NCBI GenBank assembly: GCA_020633825.1
Contig: JACKCV010000002.1
Span: 62,001-126,000, forward strand
Source: Fibrobacteria bacterium
GTDB lineage: Bacteria > Fibrobacterota > Fibrobacteria > UBA5070
DNA: 64,000 nt
Direction: 5' to 3'
Position numbers and translations under genes: made by a program
Part shown: positions 27,558 to 36,692 of the stretch, one piece after another
Layout of the letters: every line of letters begins with the position of its first letter
How positions within the stretch are numbered: the first letter of the stretch is position 1
The notes under the pieces: generated by a model
What the model saw: only the letters and a program-made list of their open reading frames with translations
Database searches by the model: none
What the model was told of the DNA's origin: nothing

Positions 27558-28905
27558 TCGGATATTCCGGTCCTGGCTGGCGCTTTCCTTGGCCTTGGCC
27601 GGGTGCGCCCGGGTGGTCCCGCCCGCAGGTGGTCCCCAAGACCTGACACCTCCCCGACTGGTGCGCTCCTCGCCCGAACCCGGGGCCGTGGGGGTCGACC
27701 GATCCTCCGTGATCGTCCTGGAATTCTCCGAGTGGGTCGATCCGGCGACTCTCAAGCCGGCGCTCTCCCTCATGCCCGCACCTTCTCGTTCCCCGGAGAT
27801 CCTGGTGGACGGGCCGGAAGTCCGCCTGAAGCTGCGCGAGCCTCTGGACAGCGCGACCACCGTGGTGCTGCGGCTGGGAACGGGAATCTCCGACTTCCGC
27901 CAGGCTGCCGGGCAGGAGGTCGTGGAAATCCCCTTCGCCACCGGACCCGCCCTCGATTCGGGGAATCTGGCGGTCGAGGTCTGGCAAGGGTCCGATTCCA
28001 CCTTGCCCGTGCGCGCCCGCGCCCGGGTGGGGTTGTACGCCCTGGACACCCTCCGACGTTCGGGTCTGGCCCGATTGCTGCGCCGTCGGGATTCCCTGGC
28101 CTGGTTGGCCGGAGCCCCTTCGCCCTGGCGGGAGAAGGCATGGCGGTGGGCCGAGACCGATTCCACGGGGACGGCTCGTTTCCGCCACCTCCCGCCCGGT
28201 CGTTGGCGCGTGGTCGCCTGGCTCGATCGGGATCGCGACGGATATTGGCGTCCTCTGGAGGAGCCCGTGGCCTGGGTCGGCGATCTGGCCTGGACGGACG
28301 GGGCCTCGAGCGCTTCCTTCCTGGCGCGGCTGGGGTCCATCGACACCATCGAGATCAAGCACGAGAGCTCTCCGCAGGAGGATTCGCTGCGGAGGGTCCG
28401 GGACCAGGCGCGCCGCACCCGCGACTCCTTGCGCGAGCTCTCCCCGCAGGTTCGGGAAGAGCGACGACGTGAGGACTCCGTCGCCCGCAGAACCGATTCC
28501 CTCCGCCGCGTCGACTCCACCCGCCTCGATTCCCTGGCCTCCCTGGAAGCGACCTGGCCCGACGACAGTGTTCGCGTGCTCCATCTCGACGCGACGTCCG
28601 CGGGATTCTCCGCCACCGACACCCTGGTCCTGCGCTTGTTGCGCAAGGATGCCAAGAGACGCCCCCTCGTGGTCCGCGGACCCGGCGACCGGCTGGTCGC
28701 CCGTGTTCCTCGTGGAAGTTCCTGGGGTGGCGAGGTCTGGCGGGATACCGATGGGGATGGGCGCCCTTCCGTGGGAGACCCCGTCCGCCTGCTTTCCGCC
28801 GAACCCTGGCGGGCCCTTGCCGAATTCCGTGACGAGAAGGAGAGCGACGTCCTCGAGGCGCCGCTTTCCCTCGCACCTTCTTCCGATGCTGGAGTGACCC
28901 CTTGA
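27550..28905 (+). CDS. Lipoprotein with Big_5-type Ig-like domain
   Basis: A 451-residue lipoprotein: signal peptide and lipobox LALAGC (Cys at residue 19). Directly after comes VVPPAGGPQDLTPPRLVRSSP, the opening of the bacterial Ig-like Big_5 domain seen in many Bacteroidota lipoproteins. The middle holds a carboxypeptidase-regulatory-like segment (GTARFRHLPPGRWRVVAWLDRDRDG) and residues ~275-330 are a highly charged coiled coil rich in Arg/Asp/Ser. It overlaps lepB and the next gene by a few bases, so all share a transcript. Probably periplasmic or outer-membrane; function unknown. Confidence 0.85.
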   Translation: MTDRIFRSWLALSLALAGCARVVPPAGGPQDLTPPRLVRSSPEPGAVGVDRSSVIVLEFSEWVDPATLKPALSLMPAPSRSPEILVDGPEVRLKLREPLDSATTVVLRLGTGISDFRQAAGQEVVEIPFATGPALDSGNLAVEVWQGSDSTLPVRARARVGLYALDTLRRSGLARLLRRRDSLAWLAGAPSPWREKAWRWAETDSTGTARFRHLPPGRWRVVAWLDRDRDGYWRPLEEPVAWVGDLAWTDGASSASFLARLGSIDTIEIKHESSPQEDSLRRVRDQARRTRDSLRELSPQVREERRREDSVARRTDSLRRVDSTRLDSLASLEATWPDDSVRVLHLDATSAGFSATDTLVLRLLRKDAKRRPLVVRGPGDRLVARVPRGSSWGGEVWRDTDGDGRPSVGDPVRLLSAEPWRALAEFRDEKESDVLEAPLSLAPSSDAGVTP

Positions 28906-31652
28906 CCCTTGCCGATTTCGTCGCCATCGACATCGAAACCACCGGACTCGATTTCGAGCGAGATTCCCTCATGGAGCTGGGCGCGGTGCGCTTCCGCGAC
29001 GGAGTGGAGGTCGAATCCTTCACGCGCCTGGTGAAACCGGCGAAGGATCCATCCCCCTTCATCGAGACCCTCACGGGGATCACCGCGGCGGAAGCGTCCG
29101 GCGGCGACGATCCCGCGGCGGCTTTGGCCGCCTTCGATGCCTTCTGCGGGGCATCCCCTCGGGTGGCGCACAATTCCTCCTTCGATCGCCGCTTCCTCGC
29201 CCGTGCCGCCCAGAGGGTGGAACGCGAGTCCCCGGACGTCACGTGGTTCGACACCCTCCTCGGTTCCCGCATCGCCTGGCCGAACCTTCCTTCGCACAAA
29301 TTGGAGAGCCTGGTCGAATCCTTCGGCCTGGTCTCGGGGGGTGTGGGACATCGTGCCGGAGCCGATGCCCGGGCCGCGGGGTTGTTGTTCCTGCGCATCC
29401 AGTCGGAGGTCGAGCATCTCCGGGAAACCGACCCCCTTCTCGGCAAGGCCCTGGGCTGGATCCTCAAGGGTTCCGGTTCTCCCTGGGAAGCCGTCTTCCC
29501 CTGCGCGGAATCGGTCGCTCCGGATCTCGGGATCGGTGCCCCCGACGAGGAGATCAAGGGGCTGGGGGTGCCGCGCGAGGTCTCCGCGGGGCCCGAGGAG
29601 ATGGAGGGGATCTTTTCCTCGACGGGGCCGTTGGCCGCGAATTCGGATTGGGAGGCACGTCCCGGGCAGATCGACATGGCCCGAGCCGTCGCGCGCGCCT
29701 TCGACACCGGTCACTTCCTCCTGGCCGAGGCCGGAACGGGAACGGGGAAATCCCTGGCCTACCTGATCCCGGCGGCCAAATGGGCCCTGGCGGCCCAGGA
29801 TCGCGTGGTGGTTTCCACCGCCACGCGCACCCTCCAGGACCAGATTCTGACCAAGGAGCGTCCCCAACTGGAGGCGGCCTTCGGCCCCGACCTGCGCGTG
29901 GCCGTCCTGAAGGGGCGGTCGAACTACCTCTGCGTGCGCCGCTTCGCCGAGCATCTCTCCGATCCGGCGCGCCTGGACGGGGCCGAACGGGAGAATTTCC
30001 TCCCCCTGGTGGTGTGGTCGCGGACCACCCTCACCGGCGACATCGAGGAGTGCAACGGATTCGGACGGGAGCGCAACGCCGGACTGTGGGCCAAGCTCCA
30101 GAGCGACGGTCGCGCGGCCATCCCCCCTCGGCATCCCCTGTTCCGGCGCTGCTTCCACCAGCGAGCCCGCCGGCGGGCCGAGGCGGCGCACATCCTGGTC
30201 GTGAACCACGCCTTGCTCCTGTCCGATCTCGCCCTCGACAACGCCCTTCTGCCTCGCTTCGAGCGGCTCGTGGTGGACGAAGCGCACCATCTCGCCCCGG
30301 CGGCCCACGACCACCTCGGGCGACGCATCACGCTGCACCTGCTGCGACGCGTCCTCCACCCCCTCGCCGAGAACCAGGATCGGCGGGCCGGGTTGCTCGG
30401 GACCATGCAGGAGAGATCCGATCTGCCGCTGTCGGCCATTCCGCTGGTCGCCGCGGCCCGCGAGGAACTCGCCCAGTGCGACCGCAAGCTCCACCGCTTC
30501 TTCCAGAAGCTGGGGGAGAAGATCGGGCGGCGCGGGGAGGAGCAGAAGCTCCGCCTGCGCGAGGCCCTCGTCCACGAGACCGGTGTCGATCCCACCCCCG
30601 TGCTCGCGGCCCTCGACCAGGCGCTGGCGACCCTGGCGCAGGTCAGACAGGAATTGACCGACTGGGATGTCGCCGCCGAAAAGGGGTGGCTCACCGACCT
30701 GGCTTCCTCCGACGGAGCCCTGCAGGAGTTCCGCCGCTCCCTGGCCATCCTCTGCGACGCCGCTCCGGATTCCGCGGTGCACTGGATCGAGGATTGGTCC
30801 AATCCCGCCCATCTCAATCTGCGGGCCTCTCCCCGGGATCCCGGAACCCTCCTCTCCGAGAAGCTCTACGCCAACCTGCGTACCGCCGTGTTCACTTCCG
30901 CGACCTTGGCCATCCGCGGCCGCGGGGAACACTTCGAGTCGCGTACCGGCTTGATCCACGTCGAGGAGAGCCGCATGGATCGGGTCCGCCTCGCCTCCCC
31001 CTACCAGCTCAAGAAGCAGGCTTGCATCGTCGCGGCGGGCTGGCTGCCCAAGCCCGGGGAGAAGGGGCACGCGGACGCGCTGGCCAACGCGATCCGGGAG
31101 GTGGTCCTGCCCCTGGGGGTCCGTTCCCTGATCCTCTTCACCTCCGAACGTTCCCTGCGCGAGACGCGGGATCGTCTCCTGGCCGAATGCCGCGCCCAAG
31201 GCCGACTCCTGCTCGCCCAAGGCATCGACGGCAATCGGGACGCCCTCCTGGCGATGTTCCGCAAGCACGAAGGGGCGATCCTCCTGGGGGCCGAATCCTT
31301 CTGGGAAGGGGTCGATCTGCCCGGGAGGGAATTGGAGCTCGTCGCGATCGCGCGACTTCCCTTCCCGGTTCCCAGCGATCCGCTCCTCGCCGCCCGCGTG
31401 GAGGAGGTGGAGGCCGAGGGGGGGAGTTCCTTCGCGCAATGTTTCCTTCCCGAAGCCTGGTTGCGCCTCCGCCAGGGGGTGGGCCGGTTGTTGCGGCGCT
31501 CCGACGACCGGGGGGCCATCCTCGTCCTCGATCCACGCTCGGTCCGCGAACGCTACGGGCCCTACCTCGCCGACGCCTGGGAGGGCGGTCATCTGAACGC
31601 CAAGACCGCCGAGGAGGCTCTGGAACGCTTCAAGGGGTGGTTCGCCCCATGA
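28902..31652 (+). CDS. DnaQ-type exonuclease fused to DinG-type helicase
   Basis: A 916-residue fusion. Residues 1-~165 are a DEDDh 3'-5' exonuclease (DIETTGL, HNSSFDRRFL, HRAGADA). Residues ~250-916 are an XPD/DinG superfamily-2 helicase: Walker A AGTGTGKS near 277, DEAH near 457, and C-terminal motifs including GVDLPGRELELVAI and RLRQGVGRLLRR. Related enzymes carry four Cys for a 4Fe-4S cluster before the VVNHALL motif; here Cys occur near 342, 382 and 416, but the central CxxC-type pair is missing. Start is TTG, overlapping the previous gene by four bases. It probably acts in repair of DNA or R-loops. Confidence 0.93.
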   Translation: MTLADFVAIDIETTGLDFERDSLMELGAVRFRDGVEVESFTRLVKPAKDPSPFIETLTGITAAEASGGDDPAAALAAFDAFCGASPRVAHNSSFDRRFLARAAQRVERESPDVTWFDTLLGSRIAWPNLPSHKLESLVESFGLVSGGVGHRAGADARAAGLLFLRIQSEVEHLRETDPLLGKALGWILKGSGSPWEAVFPCAESVAPDLGIGAPDEEIKGLGVPREVSAGPEEMEGIFSSTGPLAANSDWEARPGQIDMARAVARAFDTGHFLLAEAGTGTGKSLAYLIPAAKWALAAQDRVVVSTATRTLQDQILTKERPQLEAAFGPDLRVAVLKGRSNYLCVRRFAEHLSDPARLDGAERENFLPLVVWSRTTLTGDIEECNGFGRERNAGLWAKLQSDGRAAIPPRHPLFRRCFHQRARRRAEAAHILVVNHALLLSDLALDNALLPRFERLVVDEAHHLAPAAHDHLGRRITLHLLRRVLHPLAENQDRRAGLLGTMQERSDLPLSAIPLVAAAREELAQCDRKLHRFFQKLGEKIGRRGEEQKLRLREALVHETGVDPTPVLAALDQALATLAQVRQELTDWDVAAEKGWLTDLASSDGALQEFRRSLAILCDAAPDSAVHWIEDWSNPAHLNLRASPRDPGTLLSEKLYANLRTAVFTSATLAIRGRGEHFESRTGLIHVEESRMDRVRLASPYQLKKQACIVAAGWLPKPGEKGHADALANAIREVVLPLGVRSLILFTSERSLRETRDRLLAECRAQGRLLLAQGIDGNRDALLAMFRKHEGAILLGAESFWEGVDLPGRELELVAIARLPFPVPSDPLLAARVEEVEAEGGSSFAQCFLPEAWLRLRQGVGRLLRRSDDRGAILVLDPRSVRERYGPYLADAWEGGHLNAKTAEEALERFKGWFAP

Positions 31653-32137
31653 GCTTCTTCCGTCCCCTGTGGGCGATCCTGGTGTCGGTTTCGGTCCTGG
31701 GGGGATGCTACACCTTCTCCGGATCGGGGCTTCCCTCCGGCTTGAAGACCGTGGAGATCGAACAGGTGATCGACGAGGTCCGGCAATCGGAATTGGCCGA
31801 CGAGGCCACCCGCCTGCTGATGGAGGAATACCTGCGAAACGGCGCCTTGCGTCCCGTGGACGCCGACGGACAGAGCCTCCTCAAGACTCGCCTGACCCAG
31901 TACTCCCACGTCCCGCAGCAGGCCGACGCCTCCGGGAACGTTTCGAGATTCCGGGTCACCGTGGGCTTCGACGCGAAATTCGTCGACCTTCGCGACGAAA
32001 CCGTACTTTTCGAAGGAAATGGCGTCTCGGGGACCTGGGACTACGATCCCGCGACGGAGACGGAATCCGACGCCCGGACCAAGGCCGTCAAGGCGGCGGT
32101 GCGCAAACTGGTCGACAACACCGTGAGTGGGTGGTAA
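31649..32137 (+). CDS. lptE: LptE-like outer-membrane lipoprotein
   Basis: A 162-residue lipoprotein: signal peptide with lipobox VLGGC (Cys at residue 20) followed by YTFSGSGLPSGLKTVEI, the opening of the LptE family found in Bacteroidota and relatives. Later motifs are LLMEEYLRNGALRPVDADG and the FRVTVGFDAKFVDLRDE strand. LptE plugs LptD and helps lipopolysaccharide insertion into the outer membrane. The ATG at 31649 overlaps the helicase stop (ATGA); dapF follows after three bases. lptD is not in this window. Confidence 0.82.
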   Translation: MSFFRPLWAILVSVSVLGGCYTFSGSGLPSGLKTVEIEQVIDEVRQSELADEATRLLMEEYLRNGALRPVDADGQSLLKTRLTQYSHVPQQADASGNVSRFRVTVGFDAKFVDLRDETVLFEGNGVSGTWDYDPATETESDARTKAVKAAVRKLVDNTVSGW

Positions 32138-32140
32138 CGC

Positions 32141-32971
32141 ATGCGATTTGTGAAGATGCACGGAACCGGCAACGACTACGTCTACGTGGATCTCTGGGAG
32201 GAGAACGTCCCGGATCCGGTGGCGCTGGCGATCGAAGTGTCGCACCGCCATTTCGGCATCGGCTCCGATGGCCTGATCCTGGTCGCCCCCCCGGATGCGG
32301 AAGGATTCGCCGGACGCATGATCATGTTCAACGCCGACGGCTCCGAGAGCGGCATGTGCGGCAACGGGCTGCGCTGCGTGGCGAAGTTCCTGTTCGACCG
32401 AGGACGCAGCGGCGGGGCCACGGAATTCCGTCTGCAGACCGGAGCCGGCGCGCGAGGGGCTCGCATCCACGTCGGTCCCGACGGCAAGGCCGAGCGGGTG
32501 ACCCTGTCCATGGGGCAACCCATCCTCGAATCCGGGAGCATCCCCACGACCCTCCCCGGGGGACAGGAGTGCGAGATCGAAGTCGCGGGTCGCATCCTGC
32601 GCGGGACTCCGGTCGGCATGGGCAACCCCCATTTCGTGGTGTTCGTCGACGATGTCGACGCCTATCCGGTCCAGGAGATCGGCTCCCTGCTGGAAGTGCA
32701 CCCCGCCTTTCCGCGGAGGGTGAACATCGAGTTCGTGCAGGTCGTCGGCCAGGGTCATCTCCGGCAACGGACCTGGGAGCGCGGATCCGGGGAAACCTGG
32801 GCCTGCGGCACGGGCGCCAGCGCCGTGTGCGTGGCCTCCAGGCTTCGTGGAGTGACCGACGGCGAGGTCGAAATCGACCTCCTCGGTGGGCGCCTCACCC
32901 TTTCCTGGGACGGACAGGGTGAAGTCCAGATGACCGGAAATGCCGTGGAGGTCTTCCGCGGGGAGATCTGA
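32141..32971 (+). CDS. dapF: Diaminopimelate epimerase
   Basis: A 276-residue DapF, converting LL- to meso-diaminopimelate for lysine and peptidoglycan. The two catalytic Cys are in NADGSESGMCGNGLRC near residue 73 and ETWACGTGASA near 222. KMHGTGNDYVYVD opens the protein, as in the family. Length is typical. It is the last gene of the lepB-to-dapF run; two hairpins follow in the convergent gap. Confidence 0.96.
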   Translation: MRFVKMHGTGNDYVYVDLWEENVPDPVALAIEVSHRHFGIGSDGLILVAPPDAEGFAGRMIMFNADGSESGMCGNGLRCVAKFLFDRGRSGGATEFRLQTGAGARGARIHVGPDGKAERVTLSMGQPILESGSIPTTLPGGQECEIEVAGRILRGTPVGMGNPHFVVFVDDVDAYPVQEIGSLLEVHPAFPRRVNIEFVQVVGQGHLRQRTWERGSGETWACGTGASAVCVASRLRGVTDGEVEIDLLGGRLTLSWDGQGEVQMTGNAVEVFRGEI

Positions 32972-33008
32972 GGCCTCCCGGGAGTCCTGCCCATTCGGAA
33001 CGATGCGA

Positions 33009-33031
33009 CCCGCCCGGGTTTCCTGGGCGGG
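33009..33031. terminator. Candidate bidirectional terminator hairpin
   Basis: CCCGCCC (33009-33015) pairs with GGGCGGG (33025-33031). It lies in the 100-base gap between dapF and the convergent phosphatase gene. No long T-run follows. Confidence 0.4.
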
Positions 33032-33044
33032 GAGTTTCCACCTG

Positions 33045-33064
33045 CCGTGCCATCGGTGGCACGG
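33045..33064. terminator. Second hairpin in the dapF/phosphatase gap
   Basis: CCGTGCC (33045-33051) pairs with GGCACGG (33058-33064) across six bases, next to the phosphatase stop. It may serve the minus-strand gene. Confidence 0.35.
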
Positions 33065-33072
33065 AGAGGGCG

Positions 33073-33582
33073 TCAACCGCGGCGACTGCTTTCGTCGAGT
33101 TCGGCCTGCAGGAGATGCTCGATCATTCCCTGGCTTCCCGCTTCGCAGAGATCGAGGACATTCTCGAATCCGCGATCCCCACCGTAGTAGGGGTCGGGCA
33201 TGTCCTGGGCCGGGCCACGGGCGGCGAATTTGAGGAACAATTCCACCTGCGCCCGCTGGAAGGGGACGGAAGCCTCCTTCACGACCTCCAGGTGGGATCG
33301 ATCCATGCAGAGGATGTAGTCGAAGTCGTGCACGTCGGAGGAAACGAACTTGCGGGCCTGATGGGCGGAAAGATCGTAGCCGCGACGTGCGGCGTGGCTG
33401 ACGGATCGGCGGTCGGCGCCTTCCCCGACGTGGTAGGCCTGGGTCCCGGCGGAGGCGACTTCGATGCGATGGCTCAGGCCTCGCTGTTTCGCCATGGAAC
33501 GCATCACCACCTCCGCGGTGGGAGAGCGGCAGATGTTCCCGGTGCAGACGAACAAAAGGCGAATTTTCTCTTCCATTGACAT
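33073..33582 (-). CDS. Low-molecular-weight protein-tyrosine phosphatase
   Basis: A 169-residue phosphatase of the LMW-PTP/arsenate-reductase fold. The P-loop VCTGNICRSPTAE starts near residue 11 (CX5R plus S/T); the general acid Asp is in MPDPYYGG near 129. Related bacterial enzymes dephosphorylate tyrosine kinases of polysaccharide export or protein arginines. Two in-frame ATGs exist (33582 and 33576); the first is chosen for its spacing to TATCCTTTG. It is divergent from the HDOD gene. Confidence 0.9.
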   Translation of the reverse strand: MSMEEKIRLLFVCTGNICRSPTAEVVMRSMAKQRGLSHRIEVASAGTQAYHVGEGADRRSVSHAARRGYDLSAHQARKFVSSDVHDFDYILCMDRSHLEVVKEASVPFQRAQVELFLKFAARGPAQDMPDPYYGGDRGFENVLDLCEAGSQGMIEHLLQAELDESSRRG

Positions 33583-33587
33583 CTCGA

Positions 33588-33596
33588 CAAAGGATA
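33588..33596 (-). promoter_or_regulatory. Candidate leaderless promoter box TATCCTTTG
   Basis: TATCCTTTG lies 14 bases before the ATG at 33582 counted from its T, without a ribosome site. Confidence 0.35.
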
Positions 33597-33716
33597 GAAT
33601 CAGGCCAATGGGATCGCGAGGTTCGCCCTTCGTTTCCCGGTTTCCAGGAGAGTCGAACGCGGGGCCCGCCCCGAGCCATCCGATGCCCGATCGTCGGAGA
33701 AAGGAACCAGCCCCGG

Positions 33717-35189
33717 ATGGATGCGGTCGACCAGGACAACTCGGTGCAGCCATTGCAAGAATGGGTTCAGCGCCTGTCCGAGGAGGAGATGCCGATTTTC
33801 GCCCAGACCGTGGGGGAAATCAATCGCATGCTCGCCACGGAGGAATACTCCAGTCTGGCGCTTTCGCGGGTGATCCTCCAGGACCCATCGATGACCGCCA
33901 AGGTGGTGAAACTGGCCAACTCGGTGTTCTACAACCCGGGGGGAGTCCCGATCAGCACCGTCAGTCGCGCCGTGGTGGTCCTGGGGTTCAACGCCGTCCA
34001 GGCGATCTGCATTTCCATCCTGGTGATCGAAACCATGGTGAAAGGACGGGCGAAGGAACGCGTGATGCGCGAACTGGCCCGATCCATCCACGGAGCGACC
34101 CAGGCCCGGGGCTTGTATCCGGGCAAGGATGCCGCGGGGGAGGAGATCTTCGTCGCCGCGTTGCTGTCGAATCTGGGGCAGATGGCCTTCTGGTGCTTCG
34201 CGGGAGAACAGGGGAATCAACTCGATGAAGCCCTTCGGACGGAGCCCGGAGATCCGGGAACCGTGGAGCAGCAGGTCCTGGGGTTCCGGCTCAAGAACCT
34301 GACGGCGGCCCTGGTGGAGGAGTGGCATCTGTCTCCGTTGGTTTCCGAGGGGATCAAGGGCAAGGCCTCCAAGGATCCGCGGGCGAAATTCATCGATCTG
34401 GGGCATCGCATCGCCCGTCAGGCCGAAGAAGGATGGAACGGTCCGGAGGTGCGCGTGTTGGCTCAGGAAGCCTCGCGCCTGCTTGGCAAGCCGGTTTCCG
34501 AAGTCGGGGAGCAGCTGCAAGCCTTGGCCAACGAGGCGGTGCAGCGGGCCAAGTCGATGGGCGCCAACCATGCCGCCAAACTCATTCCGCTGGCCGAAAA
34601 GACCGACGGCGAATCGGATAGTTCCTGGGACTCCGTGGAAGCTCCCACCTGGCTCGAGCCCGACCCCATGCTGCAGCTGAAGATCCTGCGGGAGATCACC
34701 ATCACCCTGGGGACCAAGCCGGAGCTGAACGTCCTGCTGGAAATGGTCCTGGAGGGGATCCACCGGGGCGTCGGGATGGATCGGACGGTCCTGGCCCTCA
34801 TCACCCCGCGGCGCAATCTCGTCAAATCGAAGCTCGTGCTCGGAAGCAACCGCATGAGGTTCCAGGATCGGTTCCAATTCGAACTGGGCGTGAAACCCGC
34901 CAACATCTTCTGTCGCCTGATGGCCGGCCAGGAAGCCATCCTGGTGACCCACTACGACGATCCCCAATTCAAGGGGACCCTCTTCGGCGGCATCTTCGAA
35001 GTCATCGATCGCGCGCCTTTCATGGCCCAGCCGGTCCTGTTCGGAGGCAACGCCATCGGGATGTACTACGCCGATCGTTTCCCTTCGGGACGCGCCATCG
35101 ACCAGGAGACCTTCGAGAGCTTCAAGTTGTTCGTGCAGCAGGCCAATCAAGGGTTGGCCCAGATCGCCAAGGCCCGTCTCGCCGGTTGA
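33717..35189 (+). CDS. HDOD-domain signalling protein with GAF-like C-terminus
   Basis: A 490-residue soluble protein. An HDOD domain occupies about residues 20-240 (SRVILQDPSMTAKVVKLANS, TVSRAVVVLGFNAVQAICIS, AALLSNLGQMAFW): an HD-type fold used in signalling rather than catalysis. The C-terminal part (about 320-485) resembles a GAF sensor domain (LLEMVLEGIHRGVGMDRTVLA, ANIFCRLMAGQEAILV). HDOD proteins regulate motility, c-di-GMP signalling or stress in other bacteria. AAAGGA precedes the ATG. The partner is unknown. Confidence 0.88.
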   Translation: MDAVDQDNSVQPLQEWVQRLSEEEMPIFAQTVGEINRMLATEEYSSLALSRVILQDPSMTAKVVKLANSVFYNPGGVPISTVSRAVVVLGFNAVQAICISILVIETMVKGRAKERVMRELARSIHGATQARGLYPGKDAAGEEIFVAALLSNLGQMAFWCFAGEQGNQLDEALRTEPGDPGTVEQQVLGFRLKNLTAALVEEWHLSPLVSEGIKGKASKDPRAKFIDLGHRIARQAEEGWNGPEVRVLAQEASRLLGKPVSEVGEQLQALANEAVQRAKSMGANHAAKLIPLAEKTDGESDSSWDSVEAPTWLEPDPMLQLKILREITITLGTKPELNVLLEMVLEGIHRGVGMDRTVLALITPRRNLVKSKLVLGSNRMRFQDRFQFELGVKPANIFCRLMAGQEAILVTHYDDPQFKGTLFGGIFEVIDRAPFMAQPVLFGGNAIGMYYADRFPSGRAIDQETFESFKLFVQQANQGLAQIAKARLAG

Positions 35190-35259
35190 CCTTCGCCAGG
35201 CTTGGTCCGTCCACGGGAATGCATATTCTCCAGGACAGACAATGAACACCTACTTGCAC

Positions 35260-35274
35260 GGGGCGACTCGCCCC
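35260..35274. repeat. Palindrome in the leader of the CorC/HlyC gene
   Basis: GGGGCGA-C-TCGCCCC is a perfect inverted repeat, 66 bases before the start at 35340. It could be a hairpin or an operator. A second palindrome, CCCCGATCGGGG (35321-35332), lies eight bases before the same ATG. The 150-base gap 35190-35339 holds no gene. Confidence 0.4.
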
Positions 35275-35339
35275 CACGACCGAATCGACTTCCCCTCTCT
35301 GCCGCTCTCCGTTTGTCCCTCCCCGATCGGGGACCAGCC

Positions 35340-36662
35340 ATGAATGCCCTGGGACTGACCTTCGTGTTCCTGGGGGTCCTGGTGCTCCTCAACGCCCTGT
35401 TCGCCGCCAGTGAAATGGCCCTCGCCACGGCGCGAAGGAGTCGTTTGGCGGCGCGCGCCGAGAATGGCGACCGCGGCGCGGAAGCCGCGATCCGGCTCCA
35501 GGAAGATCCCAATCGTTTCCTGTCCACCATCCAAGTGGGGATCACAGTCATCGGAACCCTTCTGGCCGTGTACTCGGGAGATCGATTCGAGGAGCCCTTG
35601 AAGGAATTCCTCGAGCCCTACATGGGTGGATGGGCAGGCACCGGCGTGGTGGTCGTGGTGGTGGGTCTGGTCTCCTTCGTGCAGCTGTTGTTCGGCGAAC
35701 TGGTGCCCAAGCGGGTCGCCATGCAATCGGCCGACTCCATGGCCGCCTTCCTCGCGCGCCCCATGATCTTCGTCTCGGTGGTGACACGTCCGGCGGTGTC
35801 GTTCCTCTCGGGAGCCACCAACCTGGTTCTGTGGATCATCCGTCGCCACGATGTCCCGGAGGAGACGGTCACCCAGGAGGACATCCGCCACATGGTGCGC
35901 GAGAGCGCCGAGGACGGGGAAATCCAAGAGCACGAGGAGGATCTCATCCACTCGGTCTTCGCCATGGGCGAGAAATTGGTGCGCCAGATCCGCACGCCAC
36001 GCACCGAGATCGTGGGAGTCGACCTCGATCGGCCGCTTTCCGAGCAGATGCCGTCCTTGATGGAAAGCGGATACTCCCGGTTTCCGGCGTTCCGGGGCAA
36101 TCTCGACCACATCGAAGGCGTGGTGCTCGCCAAGGATCTCTACCGGGCGTGCATGGCCGAAAGCGAAACCCCCTCGGTGGGCGATTTCCTCCGCCCCGCG
36201 GTCTACATCCCCGAAAACACCCGCGCCATCCAGTTGCTGCAGTTGATGCAGAAGCAGCGCAGCCACATGGCCATCGTGGTGAACGAGCACGGGATCTTCG
36301 AAGGGGTCGCGACCCTCGAGGATCTTCTGGAGCAGATCGTGGGGGCCATCGAAGACGAAACCGACGAAGCCAGCGATCCCGACATCGTACAGACCGGGGG
36401 AGGGTGCTGGTTGGTGTCGGGGACCGTTCCCGTGGAACGCGTGCGCGAGGAATTGGCCATCGAGGAGCTGCCCGAGGAGGACGAAGGACACTACGACACC
36501 CTGGCGGGCTTGGTGTTGTCCCTGATGGGGCGGATCCCGGCCACCGGCGAGGAAGTCGAGTCCGCGGGCTTCGTCTTCCGCGTGGTGGACATGGATGGTC
36601 TTCGCATCGACAAGATCGAAGTGAGCCGACTCAGTCGCCGCGAGAACCACCGGGAAAGCTGA
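35340..36662 (+). CDS. CorC/HlyC family membrane protein (CNNM-CBS)
   Basis: A 440-residue protein: CNNM/DUF21 transmembrane domain (about residues 1-190, four helices, with NALFAASEMALATARRSRL near the N-terminus), a CBS pair (about 205-335, TPRTEIVGVD and NEHGIFEGVATLEDLLEQIVG), and a CorC_HlyC domain (about 355-440, GGGCWLVSGTVPVERV, TLAGLVLSLMGRIP). Homologues are Mg2+/Co2+ exporters, often mislabelled hemolysins. An upstream in-frame extension is ignored since the first helix starts at this ATG. The leader has two palindromes. Confidence 0.93.
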   Translation: MNALGLTFVFLGVLVLLNALFAASEMALATARRSRLAARAENGDRGAEAAIRLQEDPNRFLSTIQVGITVIGTLLAVYSGDRFEEPLKEFLEPYMGGWAGTGVVVVVVGLVSFVQLLFGELVPKRVAMQSADSMAAFLARPMIFVSVVTRPAVSFLSGATNLVLWIIRRHDVPEETVTQEDIRHMVRESAEDGEIQEHEEDLIHSVFAMGEKLVRQIRTPRTEIVGVDLDRPLSEQMPSLMESGYSRFPAFRGNLDHIEGVVLAKDLYRACMAESETPSVGDFLRPAVYIPENTRAIQLLQLMQKQRSHMAIVVNEHGIFEGVATLEDLLEQIVGAIEDETDEASDPDIVQTGGGCWLVSGTVPVERVREELAIEELPEEDEGHYDTLAGLVLSLMGRIPATGEEVESAGFVFRVVDMDGLRIDKIEVSRLSRRENHRES

Positions 36663-36692
36663 GAGGGGAGTTCGCCCCCCCGGTCGCGGATT

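Noticed and set aside
27550..28905. Coiled-coil Arg/Asp repeats as a DNA repeat array
   Set aside because: The repeats are imperfect at the base level and stay in frame; they are protein low complexity.
26256..31592. A very long (1,778-codon) minus-strand open frame
   Set aside because: It is antisense to lepB, the Ig-like lipoprotein and the DnaQ-DinG gene, all with clear family motifs; such frames arise from GC-rich codon use.
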